From the NCBI RefSeq assembly GCF_016406325.1, contig NZ_CP066370.1, forward strand, positions 3,844,001 through 3,908,000: a stretch of DNA of 64,000 bases, given 5' to 3'. Every line of letters begins with the position of its first letter. Within the stretch, counting starts at the first letter, position 1. Origin of the DNA: Shewanella putrefaciens. Its GTDB lineage: Bacteria > Pseudomonadota > Gammaproteobacteria > Enterobacterales > Shewanellaceae. Position numbers and translations under genes: made by a program. Below the pieces are notes generated by a model, which saw only the letters and a program-made list of their open reading frames with translations, searched no databases and had not been told where the DNA came from. Below, one piece after another: positions 46,400 to 55,413 of the stretch.

Positions 46400-46669
46400 A
46401 TGGACATCAATGAACTGACTGCTCTTTTTGCAGATTCCATGTTTCTTGTCATTATGATGGTTTCGGCACTGGTCACGCCAGGGCTGATCCTGGGCTTAAT
46501 TGTGGCGGTATTTCAAGCCGCAACGCAAGTCAATGAGCAAACCCTCAGTTTTTTGCCGAGACTTATCATTACCTTGCTGATGGTGCTATTTTCAGGCCAT
46601 TGGCTCATACAACAGCTAAGTGATTTATTTGACAGGTTGTTTATGAATATCCCCCATATTATCGGTTGA
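46400..46669 (+). CDS. fliQ: Flagellar export gate protein FliQ
   Basis: The 89-residue protein has two membrane helices of the FliQ family (AVFQAATQVNEQTLSFLPR segment). It is part of the FliPQR helical export channel. Four bases after fliP and one before fliR. Confidence 0.95.
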   Translation: MDINELTALFADSMFLVIMMVSALVTPGLILGLIVAVFQAATQVNEQTLSFLPRLIITLLMVLFSGHWLIQQLSDLFDRLFMNIPHIIG

Positions 46670-46670
46670 T

Positions 46671-47450
46671 ATGCTGTCACTGACCTCAACAGAAATCAGT
46701 ATGCTCATCGGCGGCTTTTGGTGGCCATTTTGCCGGATCATGGGTGCTTTTATGATAATGCCACTCTTGGGTAATGCTTATGTACCCGTGATGGTAAGAA
46801 TTTTTCTTGCGCTCAGTATCGCTGCATTGCTCGCACCTATGCTCCCACCCGTTCCACCTGTCGACGCAATCTCACTCGCGTCACTTTTTTTAGCCATTGA
46901 ACAGCTACTCATTGGGTTTATGCTCGCATTATTTTTAACGCTGCTAATCCATGTAATGACCATGCTTGGCAATATTATGTCCATGCAGATGGGACTCGCC
47001 ATGGCAGTTATGAACGATCCTGCCAATGGTGACTCAAGCCCGATCATCAGCGAATGGTTTCAAATTTTTGGCACTTTGATTTTTCTTGCACTCAATGGCC
47101 ACTTAGTTGCCATCAATATCATTGTGGATAGTTTCCGTTTATGGCCGATTGGTCATGGCATTTTTGAATTACCACTCATGGGGTTAGTGAGCCGATTGGC
47201 TTGGCTGTTTGCGGCATCACTTATGCTCGCCATACCAGCAGTACTTGCCATGCTAATGGTCAATATTACTTTCGGAGTGCTAAGTCGCTCTGCGCCCTCA
47301 TTAAATATCTTCTCACTCGGATTTCCCATGACGATGTTAATGGGGTTGCTCTGTGTTTTTCTGTCACTGAGTGGCATACCTAGTCGTTACAGCGATCTCT
47401 GTTTAGATGCCTTGACCGCCATGTATCAATTTATAGGTGGGATCACATGA
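46671..47450 (+). CDS. fliR: Flagellar export gate protein FliR
   Basis: The 259-residue, six-helix membrane protein of the export gate has MIMPLLGNAYVPVMVRIFLALSIA (split at P) near the N-terminus. It overlaps flhB by 4 bases (ATGA). With FliP and FliQ it forms the channel. Confidence 0.95.
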   Translation: MLSLTSTEISMLIGGFWWPFCRIMGAFMIMPLLGNAYVPVMVRIFLALSIAALLAPMLPPVPPVDAISLASLFLAIEQLLIGFMLALFLTLLIHVMTMLGNIMSMQMGLAMAVMNDPANGDSSPIISEWFQIFGTLIFLALNGHLVAINIIVDSFRLWPIGHGIFELPLMGLVSRLAWLFAASLMLAIPAVLAMLMVNITFGVLSRSAPSLNIFSLGFPMTMLMGLLCVFLSLSGIPSRYSDLCLDALTAMYQFIGGIT

Positions 47451-48577
47451 GCCAAACGCAGCAACAAGACAAAACAGAAGAAGCCACACCGCAAAAGCTA
47501 CGCAAAGCAAGAAAAGAGGGGCAAGTACCCCGCTCTAAAGATCTTGCCTCAGCCGCTCTTGTCCTTGGCTGCTCCGTTATGCTCACCAGTAATGCGAACT
47601 GGTTCGCGACAAAAGTCAGTGGATTAACCAAATACAATATGTTGCTCACGCGTGCTGAGTTAGATCAACCTGACATGATGGTACGTCACCTTGGTACTAG
47701 CCTAGTTGAAATGTTAACTATCTTGAGCCCACTTTTTATTATGGTCGCACTGCTCGCCGCCATTGCAGGGGCATTGCCTGGTGGCCCTATATTTAATGTT
47801 GGAAACGCTAATTTTAAATACAGCCGAATTGATCCTATCGCAGGAGTAGGAAGAATATTTTCCACTCAATCCCTTGTTGAGTTGCTTAAATCCTGTTTAA
47901 AAATCGTGCTTCTGATCAGTATCATGCTGGTTTTTTTGAATGGTCACTTACAGAGTTTACTCAGTTATAGTCATCGCCCAATTGACGAAGCCGTCCGTGA
48001 TGGCATAAATCTTTTATCCCAAGGAATGCTTTACCTCGGAGTAGGACTACTCGTCATCGCTTTTATCGATGTGCCATACCAATACTGGCATCACAAAAAA
48101 CAATTGCGAATGTCGCGCCAAGAGGTAAAAGACGAGCATACCCAGCAAGAAGGTAAACCTGAGATCAAGGCGAAGATCCGTCAGTTACAACAACGCATGG
48201 CTAGATCCCGTGCTGATACGACTATACCGAAAGCAGATGTCCTTTTAGTCAATCCGACTCACTATGCCGTAGCATTAAAATACAATCCTGACTTAGCCGA
48301 TGCACCTTATGTATTAACAAAAGGTACCGAAGAACTGGCTCTCTATATGCGAGAACTGGCCAAAAAACATGGTGTCGAAATTATTGATATCCCACCTCTC
48401 ACTCGGGCTATCTACCATTCAACACAAGTCGATCAACAGATCCCCAGTGCATTGTTTATCGCCATCGCGCACGTATTAAGTTATGTCATGCAAATAAAAG
48501 CCTCTCGTAAGGGTTTACAACAAAAACCTGAACCTTTGCCACACTTTTTTATTCCACCCCATTTACGTCACGATTGA
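47447..48577 (+). CDS. flhB: Flagellar export switch protein FlhB
   Basis: The 376-residue protein has four membrane helices and a cytoplasmic domain with the self-cleavage motif N269-P-T-H. The N-terminal KTEEATPQKLRKARKEGQVPRS is the family signature. After cleavage and FliK contact it switches from rod/hook to filament substrates. The basic C-terminal tail is longer than the minimal core. Sits between fliR and flhA. Confidence 0.96.
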   Translation: MSQTQQQDKTEEATPQKLRKARKEGQVPRSKDLASAALVLGCSVMLTSNANWFATKVSGLTKYNMLLTRAELDQPDMMVRHLGTSLVEMLTILSPLFIMVALLAAIAGALPGGPIFNVGNANFKYSRIDPIAGVGRIFSTQSLVELLKSCLKIVLLISIMLVFLNGHLQSLLSYSHRPIDEAVRDGINLLSQGMLYLGVGLLVIAFIDVPYQYWHHKKQLRMSRQEVKDEHTQQEGKPEIKAKIRQLQQRMARSRADTTIPKADVLLVNPTHYAVALKYNPDLADAPYVLTKGTEELALYMRELAKKHGVEIIDIPPLTRAIYHSTQVDQQIPSALFIAIAHVLSYVMQIKASRKGLQQKPEPLPHFFIPPHLRHD

Positions 48578-48592
48578 AGGATTGCTTAACCT

Positions 48593-50674
48593 ATGAATTG
48601 GCTACGACGCACCTTTTCAGGAAATTACAGCTATATTGGTATTCCAGTTATGCTGCTCGCTATTCTCGCTATGGTGATTCTGCCGCTACCGGCATGGCTA
48701 CTAGACATTTTATTTACGTTTAACATCGTTCTTGCCGTGATGGTGCTACTGGTGAGTGTGTCTATCAGGCGGCCGCTCGAGTTTTCCGTATTTCCCACCT
48801 TGTTACTACTTGCCACCTTAATGCGTTTAACCTTAAACGTCGCATCAACGCGCGTGGTGCTGATTGAGGGCCACGAAGGTGGCGATTCGGCGGGTAAGGT
48901 CATTCAAGCCTTCGGTGAAGTCGTTATTGGTGGAAACTATGTTGTCGGTGCCGTTATCTTCCTCATTTTAATGATAATTAACTTTGTTGTTATCACTAAA
49001 GGTGGCGAACGGATCTCCGAGGTCTCGGCACGGTTTACGTTAGATGCCTTACCCGGTAAACAGATGGCTATCGATGCCGATCTCAATGCTGGCACGCTAA
49101 CCCACGAACAAGCACGCGTACGTCGTCAAGATGTTGCTAGGGAAGCCGACTTTTACGGTTCCATGGATGGGGCATCAAAATTTGTTAGAGGTGATGCCAT
49201 TGCGGGGCTATTAATCTTAGCCATCAACATTATTGGCGGGATCTGCATAGGTATCTTTATGCATGATCTCAGCGCCGCTGAAGCCTTTAAAACCTATGCC
49301 TTATTAACCATTGGTGACGGCCTTGTCGCACAAATTCCATCGTTACTGCTCGCCACCGCTGCCGCCATTATTGTCACACGTGTTTCCGATGCGGAAGAAA
49401 TGCCGACTCAGTTAAGTCGACAATTATTAGCCAATCCAAAAACCTTAGCTACCGCGGCCATTGTGATGGGAATTCTTGGGATAACTCCGGGAATGCCAGC
49501 ATTAGTCTTCCTATCTTTTGCGATATTGCTTGGTTTCGCCGCATGGAAGCAAAACCAAAATAGGGCTGCTTTTACCGAAGAAAAAACCGAAGAACTGATA
49601 GAAACGAGCCTAACAGAACCTTCAGCGCCTAGCTGGGAATCACTTCCCTTTATCGATATTATCGAAGTGCGATTAGGCTATAGACTGGTCCATTTAGTTG
49701 AAAAAACGAAAGGTGCAGAGTTACAGAAGCGCCTTACAGGGATCAGACGCACGCTATCAGAACAAATCGGATTTTTACTCTCAGAAGTCAGAGTGCGTGA
49801 TAACTTAGCCTTAGCGCCACATGCGTATCAAATCAACTTTATGGGAACACAGGTGGCCATTGCAGAACTCGAACCCGATTTGCTGTTAGCCATAAAAAGT
49901 GGCCCCGTCTATGGCAAGATTGATGGGATCTTAACCAAAGAACCCGCCTATCAAATGGATGCCATCTGGATCCAACCAGATTTAAAGGCTAAAGCACTCA
50001 ACTTGGGTTACTCAGTGGTCGATAACGCAACCATTATTGCCACTCATGTGAGTAAATTATTGCGTGAGTCACTGCCTGAGTTATTGCAACATGATGATAT
50101 TATGCAATTAACTGACAGACTCAGTAAGCAAGCACCAAAACTCGCTGAATCACTCAGTACGAGCTTAACCCCCATTCAGTTACTCAAAGTTTTTCGCTTG
50201 TTACTCAAAGAACAAGTGCCGCTTAAAGATATACGCACCATAGCGACAACCTTGCTGGAATGTAGCGAACAAACTAAAGATCCGGTATTACTTGCAGCGG
50301 ATGTGCGCTGCGCCTTACGCAATAGCATATTGCACCAAATTGCTGGCAGCAGTGCGCAGTTAAATGTACTCACACTTACCGCTGAGTTAGAACAAACATT
50401 AATGACCGCATTAAATCAATCACAACAGCAAGGGCGTGTATCGCTTGATAGCTTCCCAATAGAACCGAACCTACTTGCACAGCTGCAACAAAAAATGCCG
50501 CAATTACTCGCTGATACAAAAGAGAAAGGCTACAACCCCATTCTACTTGTATCACCACAACTTAGGCCCTTCCTCGCCCGTTACGCATTAGCATTCGCAA
50601 GAGGGTTGCATGTTTTATCCTACAATGAAGTCCCTGAAACAAAAGAGCTGATGATTGCAGGACAACTTGGGTAA
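48593..50674 (+). CDS. flhA: Flagellar export gate protein FlhA
   Basis: The 693-residue protein has eight membrane helices (about 15-310), the FHIPEP region between them with VSARFTLDALPGKQMAIDADLN, and a large cytoplasmic C-terminal domain that forms the nonameric docking ring. All conserved segments are intact. It ends the plus-strand lateral operon. No flhF, flhG or chemotaxis genes follow, unlike polar clusters. Confidence 0.96.
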   Translation: MNWLRRTFSGNYSYIGIPVMLLAILAMVILPLPAWLLDILFTFNIVLAVMVLLVSVSIRRPLEFSVFPTLLLLATLMRLTLNVASTRVVLIEGHEGGDSAGKVIQAFGEVVIGGNYVVGAVIFLILMIINFVVITKGGERISEVSARFTLDALPGKQMAIDADLNAGTLTHEQARVRRQDVAREADFYGSMDGASKFVRGDAIAGLLILAINIIGGICIGIFMHDLSAAEAFKTYALLTIGDGLVAQIPSLLLATAAAIIVTRVSDAEEMPTQLSRQLLANPKTLATAAIVMGILGITPGMPALVFLSFAILLGFAAWKQNQNRAAFTEEKTEELIETSLTEPSAPSWESLPFIDIIEVRLGYRLVHLVEKTKGAELQKRLTGIRRTLSEQIGFLLSEVRVRDNLALAPHAYQINFMGTQVAIAELEPDLLLAIKSGPVYGKIDGILTKEPAYQMDAIWIQPDLKAKALNLGYSVVDNATIIATHVSKLLRESLPELLQHDDIMQLTDRLSKQAPKLAESLSTSLTPIQLLKVFRLLLKEQVPLKDIRTIATTLLECSEQTKDPVLLAADVRCALRNSILHQIAGSSAQLNVLTLTAELEQTLMTALNQSQQQGRVSLDSFPIEPNLLAQLQQKMPQLLADTKEKGYNPILLVSPQLRPFLARYALAFARGLHVLSYNEVPETKELMIAGQLG

Positions 50675-51061
50675 TTAGAGACATAGATCCCTCTCGCGTT
50701 ATCAAATTTTTATCGTACAACAAGCATCAATGGCAGAACGCTAAGCTAACTAGCGTTCAACATTGATGCCATATGCACTGAGCACGATTTAGCACTCAGG
50801 ATTAAAAAGTTGAATGCTGAGCGCTGAATAAACGTTAGCATTCCGGTATGACCCGACATTGCGCTTATCACTTCATTCATTTTTATATCGACGTTTTAAT
50901 CAAACTTTCACAATAGTATGAGCTGCATCAGGTGCTAGGAGACAAATGTCCTCTGGCATTCCCTCTTATCTTCCTATAATCCACGCCATGACTTCGTAAC
51001 TCGGTGCTTGGCCTCTGGTTTTAACTACACGGCGGCACCGTTTCCTCTCAGGAGCTAGCTA
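50675..51061. other. Border spacer between lateral locus and nucleoside cluster
   Basis: 387 bases without a gene. The long hairpin at 50724-50769 lies at its left end. The rest has no ORF or clear promoter; AGGAG at 51050-51054 is the ribosome binding site of the next gene. It may hold the right border of the flagellar insertion, but no direct repeat or integrase was found. Confidence 0.5.
50724..50769. terminator. Long two-part hairpin after flhA
   Basis: Outer arms GCATCAATG / CATTGATGC (9 bp) and inner arms GAACGCTA / TAGCGTTC (8 bp) with small internal loop and a 7-base apex, 50 bases after flhA. No T-run follows, so it may terminate with Rho or protect mRNA ends. Confidence 0.55.
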
Positions 51062-51613
51062 ATGAACATACTCGTGCTAAACGGGCACCCCAACTTAACC
51101 CTGTCTGTGGCCAATGCCAGCATACTTGCCCTTGAGGCTGAGCAACTGGGCTGGCATATCAATTCAGTGGCTCAGTTTGATGGAGATACCGCCACGGAGC
51201 AGCAACAGTTGCTCGATGCCGATGTGATTGTGGTGCAATTCCCGCTCTATTGGAGCACCTACCCCGCCGTGCTCAAACATTGGATTGATGAGGTATTTAC
51301 CTATGGTTTTGCCTTTGGCCCCAATGGTAGCCAGCTCCAAGGTAAACCGGTCCTGTTTTCTATTACTGCAGGGGCGACTGAAGAATCTTACAGCGAGACA
51401 GGCTTTAACTTTTTACCCTTTAACGCATATCAGCAAGCTTACGAACACCCATTTCGCGCAGCCGCTGTCGAGATTATCGATACCATTATTAGCTTCGAGA
51501 TGAACTCTACTACAGCCGAAGGTGGCAACAAGTCCAACACCCTTTCCCTTGCAAAGGCCCACGCTGAACGTGTGATTGCAACCGTTAATTCATATAAGGA
51601 CCACTCAGTATGA
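51062..51613 (+). CDS. Flavodoxin-like NAD(P)H:quinone oxidoreductase
   Basis: This 183-residue protein of the KefF/MdaB/NQO1-type flavodoxin fold has an N-terminal NGHP loop (LVLNGHPN) that binds flavin phosphate, and FPLYWSTYPAVLKHWIDEVF, the family signature. It probably reduces quinones by two electrons. It overlaps the nucleoside transporter gene by 4 bases (ATGA). The link to nucleoside use is unusual and not explained. Confidence 0.83.
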   Translation: MNILVLNGHPNLTLSVANASILALEAEQLGWHINSVAQFDGDTATEQQQLLDADVIVVQFPLYWSTYPAVLKHWIDEVFTYGFAFGPNGSQLQGKPVLFSITAGATEESYSETGFNFLPFNAYQQAYEHPFRAAAVEIIDTIISFEMNSTTAEGGNKSNTLSLAKAHAERVIATVNSYKDHSV

Positions 51614-52815
51614 TCCAGTCCATACTTGGTATTTTTGTACTCTTAGGCGTAGGTTTGCTGTTTTCTGATAACCGCCGTTTGATCAGCTGGCGCGCCGTTA
51701 TCGGTGCGTTTGGCATTATCATCGCGCTCGCTTTTTTTGTGCTGGCAACCGAGATCGGTGCCGATGTCCTGCTGGCCGTATCGAATACCGTAGGTAAAGT
51801 CTTTGGTTATGGTACTGAAGGGATTAAATTTGCCTTTGGCAGCTTAGTCAATTTCAGCGTTGAAGGCATTGGTTTTGTCTGGGCATTACAGGTATTACCG
51901 CAAATCATCTTTACTGCCGCACTCACTTCTTTGTTGTACTACTTAGGCATTATGCAGTGGTTTGTGTTAATCATTGGCGGCAGCTTGCAAAAGGTACTAG
52001 GCACGTCACGGGCGGAGTCAATGAATGCGGCAGGCAATATAATTCTCGGCCAAACCGAAGCACCGTTACTGATCAAGCCCTACCACCGCGTTCTCACCCG
52101 CGCGCAAATTTTTGCGGTGATGGTCGGCGGATTGTCTTCGATTGCTGGATCCATTTTAGCGGGCCTCGCGGGCATGGGCGTTGCGCTTAACTATCTGATC
52201 ATGGCTTGCTTTATGTCAGCGCCTGCGGGGTTGATGTTCGCTAAGTTACTCATCCCAGAAACCGAGCCAACCGTTAACGAAGTGCCAGAATTACCCGATG
52301 ATGAAAAACCCAGCAGCTTTATTGATGCCATTGCCAAAGGTGCCATTGCTGGTATGGGAATCGCTGCCATCGTCGGCGCAGTTATTATTGCCTGTATTGG
52401 CCTTATGGCCTTGTTGAACGGCGGATTGGGTGCGATTGGTGAACTGTTTGGCATGCCAACCTTAACCGTAGATATGATCCTCGGCACCTTGTTTGCGCCA
52501 GTAGCATGGTTGATTGGTATTCCTTGGGCCGAAGCAAGCACTGCAGGCGCCTTCCTTGGCAAAAAAATCGCCATGAATGAGTTTGTTGCCTTCGCCAATA
52601 TGGGCAATGTGGAGCTGTCTGCACGCAGCAATGCCATTATGACCATTGCCCTTTGCGGCTTTGCCAATATCGGCTCAGTGGCCATGGTGTGTGGCGCCCT
52701 GAGTAAAATGATCCCACAACGCGCAGGGCTGATTGGTCAGCTCGGGATGAAAGTCCTGCTAGCGGCGACGTTAGCAAACTTGATGAATGCCGCGATTGTC
52801 GGATTGTTCATCTAA
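51610..52815 (+). CDS. Concentrative nucleoside transporter (CNT/NupC family)
   Basis: The 401-residue membrane protein of about ten helices has conserved CNT segments: GQTEAPLLIKPY, the helix with SIAGSILAGLAGMGV, and the sugar-binding NVELSARSNAIMTIALCGFANIGS. It imports nucleosides with protons or sodium. Followed by a hairpin (52827-52857) and a nucleoside phosphorylase, so the cluster takes up and splits nucleosides. Confidence 0.92.
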   Translation: MIQSILGIFVLLGVGLLFSDNRRLISWRAVIGAFGIIIALAFFVLATEIGADVLLAVSNTVGKVFGYGTEGIKFAFGSLVNFSVEGIGFVWALQVLPQIIFTAALTSLLYYLGIMQWFVLIIGGSLQKVLGTSRAESMNAAGNIILGQTEAPLLIKPYHRVLTRAQIFAVMVGGLSSIAGSILAGLAGMGVALNYLIMACFMSAPAGLMFAKLLIPETEPTVNEVPELPDDEKPSSFIDAIAKGAIAGMGIAAIVGAVIIACIGLMALLNGGLGAIGELFGMPTLTVDMILGTLFAPVAWLIGIPWAEASTAGAFLGKKIAMNEFVAFANMGNVELSARSNAIMTIALCGFANIGSVAMVCGALSKMIPQRAGLIGQLGMKVLLAATLANLMNAAIVGLFI

Positions 52816-52826
52816 GGTTTCCCTTC

Positions 52827-52857
52827 GCGGTAGCCCGATAGAATTCGGGGCTACCGC
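52827..52857. terminator. Intercistronic hairpin
   Basis: Perfect 10-bp stem GCGGTAGCCC / GGGCTACCGC with an 11-base loop, in the 70-base gap between transporter and phosphorylase. No T-run, so it more likely stabilises the upstream mRNA or adjusts expression than terminates. Confidence 0.6.
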
Positions 52858-52885
52858 CAAGCTAAGTAATTGATAAAGGTCAACA

Positions 52886-53611
52886 ATGAGTATTCAACCC
52901 CATATTCTCGTCGCGCCCCATCAAGTCAGTGAAAAAGCCGTCGTCTGCGGCGAACCCAATCGAGTCAACCGAATCGCGGCGCATCTAACGGATGTCGAAT
53001 CCTTGGCGGATAACCGCGAGTTTCGGCTGATACGTGGCCATTATGGCGACACTATAATCACCGTTTGCAGCACAGGCATTGGTGCACCCTCGGCGATCAT
53101 TGCCCTTGAAGAACTGTATCAATGCGGTGTTAAACAACTTATCCGCATCGGCTCCGCTGGTGCGCTACAACCGCAAATAGCCATAGGCGATGTAATTATT
53201 GCCGAGGCCGCCGTACGTGATGATGGCGGCTCTGCCAGCTATGTAAAGCTCAGCTTTCCGGCCTGCGCCAATCATCGTTTGGTCGGCAAACTGCAAGCAT
53301 ACTGCGCGCAGCATCATATATGTGCCCATAGCGGCGTAGTGCGCTCCCACGACAGTTTTTATACCGATCAAGAACAGGAGCTCTGCCACTATTGGCATCG
53401 CCAAGGCGTGCTCGGGGCCGATATGGAAACCGCTGCGTTATTCACCGTCGGCCGACTGCGCCAGCTTGAAGTGGCGGCAATACTCACCAACGTAGTGCTA
53501 TTTGATCAGGATGTTAAAGTAGGCGTTAATGACTATGTTGCATCGTCCAAGGCAAGCGCCCAAGGCGAGCGACATGCCATTTTAGCCGCGCTCAACGCAC
53601 TGTGTGATTAG
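52886..53611 (+). CDS. Uridine phosphorylase-type nucleoside phosphorylase
   Basis: The 241-residue PNP/UDP family enzyme has GEPNRVNRIA (phosphate loop), CSTGIGAPS and RIGSAGALQPQIAIGDV, and the nucleoside-binding VLGADMETAALF. It resembles E. coli uridine phosphorylase most. It cleaves a nucleoside with phosphate into base and ribose-1-phosphate. Base specificity cannot be read from the sequence. Lies behind the CNT transporter. Confidence 0.88.
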   Translation: MSIQPHILVAPHQVSEKAVVCGEPNRVNRIAAHLTDVESLADNREFRLIRGHYGDTIITVCSTGIGAPSAIIALEELYQCGVKQLIRIGSAGALQPQIAIGDVIIAEAAVRDDGGSASYVKLSFPACANHRLVGKLQAYCAQHHICAHSGVVRSHDSFYTDQEQELCHYWHRQGVLGADMETAALFTVGRLRQLEVAAILTNVVLFDQDVKVGVNDYVASSKASAQGERHAILAALNALCD

Positions 53612-53922
53612 GGCTTAATGAGGTTAATTATCAGTAAGCATTGCCGATAAATGCATCCAGATAACGACCAAGTCATCCTCTTAATGGCGCAGCCAATGCG
53701 CCATCATCCCATTCAACTCACGCTTACATTCACGCTCACACCAATCCGTCCAACAGAGTTTGCAGCGCCACAACAGCGGCGACGCGCATTGTGCTCTATC
53801 ATCAACCGCCACTACCAAAGTGCCCGCATGCACGGATTTTCGGATTTTATGATCGAATAAGTATCAATCCTGCGGCGAAATGCGTACCTTAATCGCATTA
53901 ATAATCTGCAACTATCATCAAC
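53612..53922. other. Spacer with a doubtful small ORF
   Basis: The 311-base gap between the phosphorylase and the Crp-like gene contains an ATG-started frame of 69 codons (53651-53860), Pro-, His- and Arg-rich, with no ribosome binding site. I do not recognise it and doubt it is translated. No RNA gene or terminator is clear. Confidence 0.4.
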
Positions 53923-54597
53923 ATGCAGTTACATCCTGAACTCTCTAGCCGCTTTGGCGTCACATTAAGCGAGCAGCGCGAACTCTTTAAGCAGGCCTTA
54001 TTTCAGTGCCAAACGGCCAGCCGCCAATTTGCCCCCGGTGATATCATGTTGCAACAGGGGCAAAATGTGCGTGAGCTTTACGTGGTATCAGTGGGGAAAG
54101 TCGCCATGTATACCAGCGCCCACAATGGTCGGCGCTTTCAGTTAGGTGAGCTAAATTGTGATCAGCATATTTTTGGCGAAATTGAGTTTTTTACCAAACT
54201 GCCCTGCCAGTGGACAGTGATGGCCGAAGATCAAATGGAAGCCGAGGTAATTTGTGCGGCCAAACTGCAACAATACATTGTCACTCAACCGCAATTAGCG
54301 CTCTTTTTTGCCTCCGCTCTGGCATGGGATTATCAAGACTCAATGGCAATCTACACCAACCGCCTATTGCACCCCATCGCCGTCAATATCGCCCTCGATT
54401 TGCTACAACGCAGTCAAAACAATATCGCCCTCGGAGCCTTTAACAAAGTCGAGCAAGAAGCCGAACGCTTTGGCACCAGCAGTCGCGTCTACCGCCGCGC
54501 ACTCAACTCTCTAATTGAACTCGGCCTTGTCGAAAAACGCGATCAGCAGCTGCATATTATCGACCCTAAGGCGCTAGTAACTTTTATTGCGGAGTAG
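53923..54597 (+). CDS. Crp/Fnr family regulator, YeiL-like
   Basis: The 224-residue protein has a cyclic-nucleotide-binding fold (about 15-130, with FAPGDIMLQQGQNVRELYVVSVGKV) and a C-terminal winged helix (about 155-220) with EAERFGTSSRVYRRALNSLIELGL. Length and its place beside a nucleoside transporter fit E. coli YeiL, which lies by nucleoside genes. The cluster is probably its target. There is no Fnr-like N-terminal cysteine cluster. Ligand unknown. Confidence 0.82.
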   Translation: MQLHPELSSRFGVTLSEQRELFKQALFQCQTASRQFAPGDIMLQQGQNVRELYVVSVGKVAMYTSAHNGRRFQLGELNCDQHIFGEIEFFTKLPCQWTVMAEDQMEAEVICAAKLQQYIVTQPQLALFFASALAWDYQDSMAIYTNRLLHPIAVNIALDLLQRSQNNIALGAFNKVEQEAERFGTSSRVYRRALNSLIELGLVEKRDQQLHIIDPKALVTFIAE

Positions 54598-54954
54598 ATC
54601 AAAAGAATGCTGCATCAAGCATAGGGTTATGCAGGGGATTGACAGGAAAACCACCCAATTTGCATCAGCTTTGCCATCGACACACTGTATCAATCAGCGC
54701 ATTTATCGTTAAGGGCGATAAATCCAATCCTAAATATGGAGAGCCATTATCCGAGCGGGTGGAGCTAAAAAGTGTTAGATTTTGATAATAAATAAATCAG
54801 ACTTGCCTAATCTGATTCACGCCCTGAACACCGTCATTTTGCCTTAGCTTTGGGCTAACACGTTTTATGCCCTGTCGTTAGCGGCCAAGTTAAGTTGTCA
54901 GTACCGCGGCGTCGTAGTGATAGTGGGTTGTGCCCTCATCACAGCGCTCGCGTA
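54598..54954. other. Decayed region left of the Imm26 island
   Basis: 357 bases with no intact gene. The right part (54892-54954) belongs to the Rhs core remnant; the left part holds an inverted repeat AATCAGA/TCTGATT followed by CACGCCC (54795-54824), related to elements at 55690 and 55784. An open frame without start runs to a stop near 54785; I could not identify it. Confidence 0.5.
54795..54824. repeat. Inverted repeat element, copy A
   Basis: AATCAGA, 9 bases, TCTGATT, then CACGCCC. The 13-mer CTGATTCACGCCC (54812-54824) recurs exactly at 55711-55723 on the other side of the Imm26 island. Confidence 0.55.
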
Positions 54955-54994
54955 TCAGCAGGCCCCGCCCGTCATAGTCGAACTAGTGGCGGTC
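54892..54994 (-). pseudogene. Rhs core fragment with in-frame stop
   Basis: Translating the minus strand gives DRH, a TAG stop (54983-54985), FDYDGRGLLIRERCDEG, and then TTHYHYDA. These are YD-repeat segments of Rhs polymorphic toxins. The piece is about 34 codons long, has no start, and is cut off near 54892. It overlaps the 3' end of the Imm26-like gene in another frame, so the join removed both the true end of the immunity gene and most of the core. Confidence 0.72.
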
Positions 54995-55413
54995 AATATG
55001 TTATCCACCAATTCAAAACCTGATACATCCATTGTTAAGTAATTGGGGTACTCAGAAACAGGAATACGCCTAATCTCTTCCTCACCTTTATACAAACCGC
55101 CTGCATAATTAAATATTTTCAACCTTTCTTTTTCTTCAGTTAAATTAACATGGTCAATTATTTTCCACATCCCGTTACTAATATTTTGGTTTCCAGTAAA
55201 TAAAACTTGTGTTTTTTTGCCGAATTTTTCAACACAGATGGGAGATAAAAGATCATCATTGACAAATGAATTATCATTTTGAATAGAAAGCACGCAAAAA
55301 GAAATTATATTTTTAAACTTCTTTTTTGGTGAAAAAACAACCTGACAAATGGCATGGTTACTATTGCTTAGGGGGATAACAAAAATGTCACCTTCTCTAT
55401 ATTTTATTTTCAT
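54955..55413 (-). CDS. Imm26-like immunity protein, 3' end replaced
   Basis: The 152-residue protein begins KIKYREGDIFVIPLSN, typical of Imm26-family immunity proteins that neutralise Rhs or CDI toxins in kin cells. The last dozen residues (TATSSTMTGGAC) are read from the Rhs core fragment in a shifted frame, so the natural C-terminus appears lost. Its ATG overlaps a short 3' remnant of an upstream toxin frame (ATGA), the normal coupling of toxin and immunity genes. Still probably translated if a promoter exists; function uncertain. Lower G+C than the surrounding genes fits horizontal origin. Confidence 0.72.
   Translation of the reverse strand: MKIKYREGDIFVIPLSNSNHAICQVVFSPKKKFKNIISFCVLSIQNDNSFVNDDLLSPICVEKFGKKTQVLFTGNQNISNGMWKIIDHVNLTEEKERLKIFNYAGGLYKGEEEIRRIPVSEYPNYLTMDVSGFELVDNILTATSSTMTGGAC

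Noticed and set aside
53651..53860. 69-codon ORF between the phosphorylase and Crp-like gene
   Set aside because: No ribosome binding site, unusual composition and no recognisable relation; described only as part of the spacer.
54607..54785. Open frame left of the Rhs fragment
   Set aside because: No start codon, no ribosome binding site and no recognised protein; may be chance.
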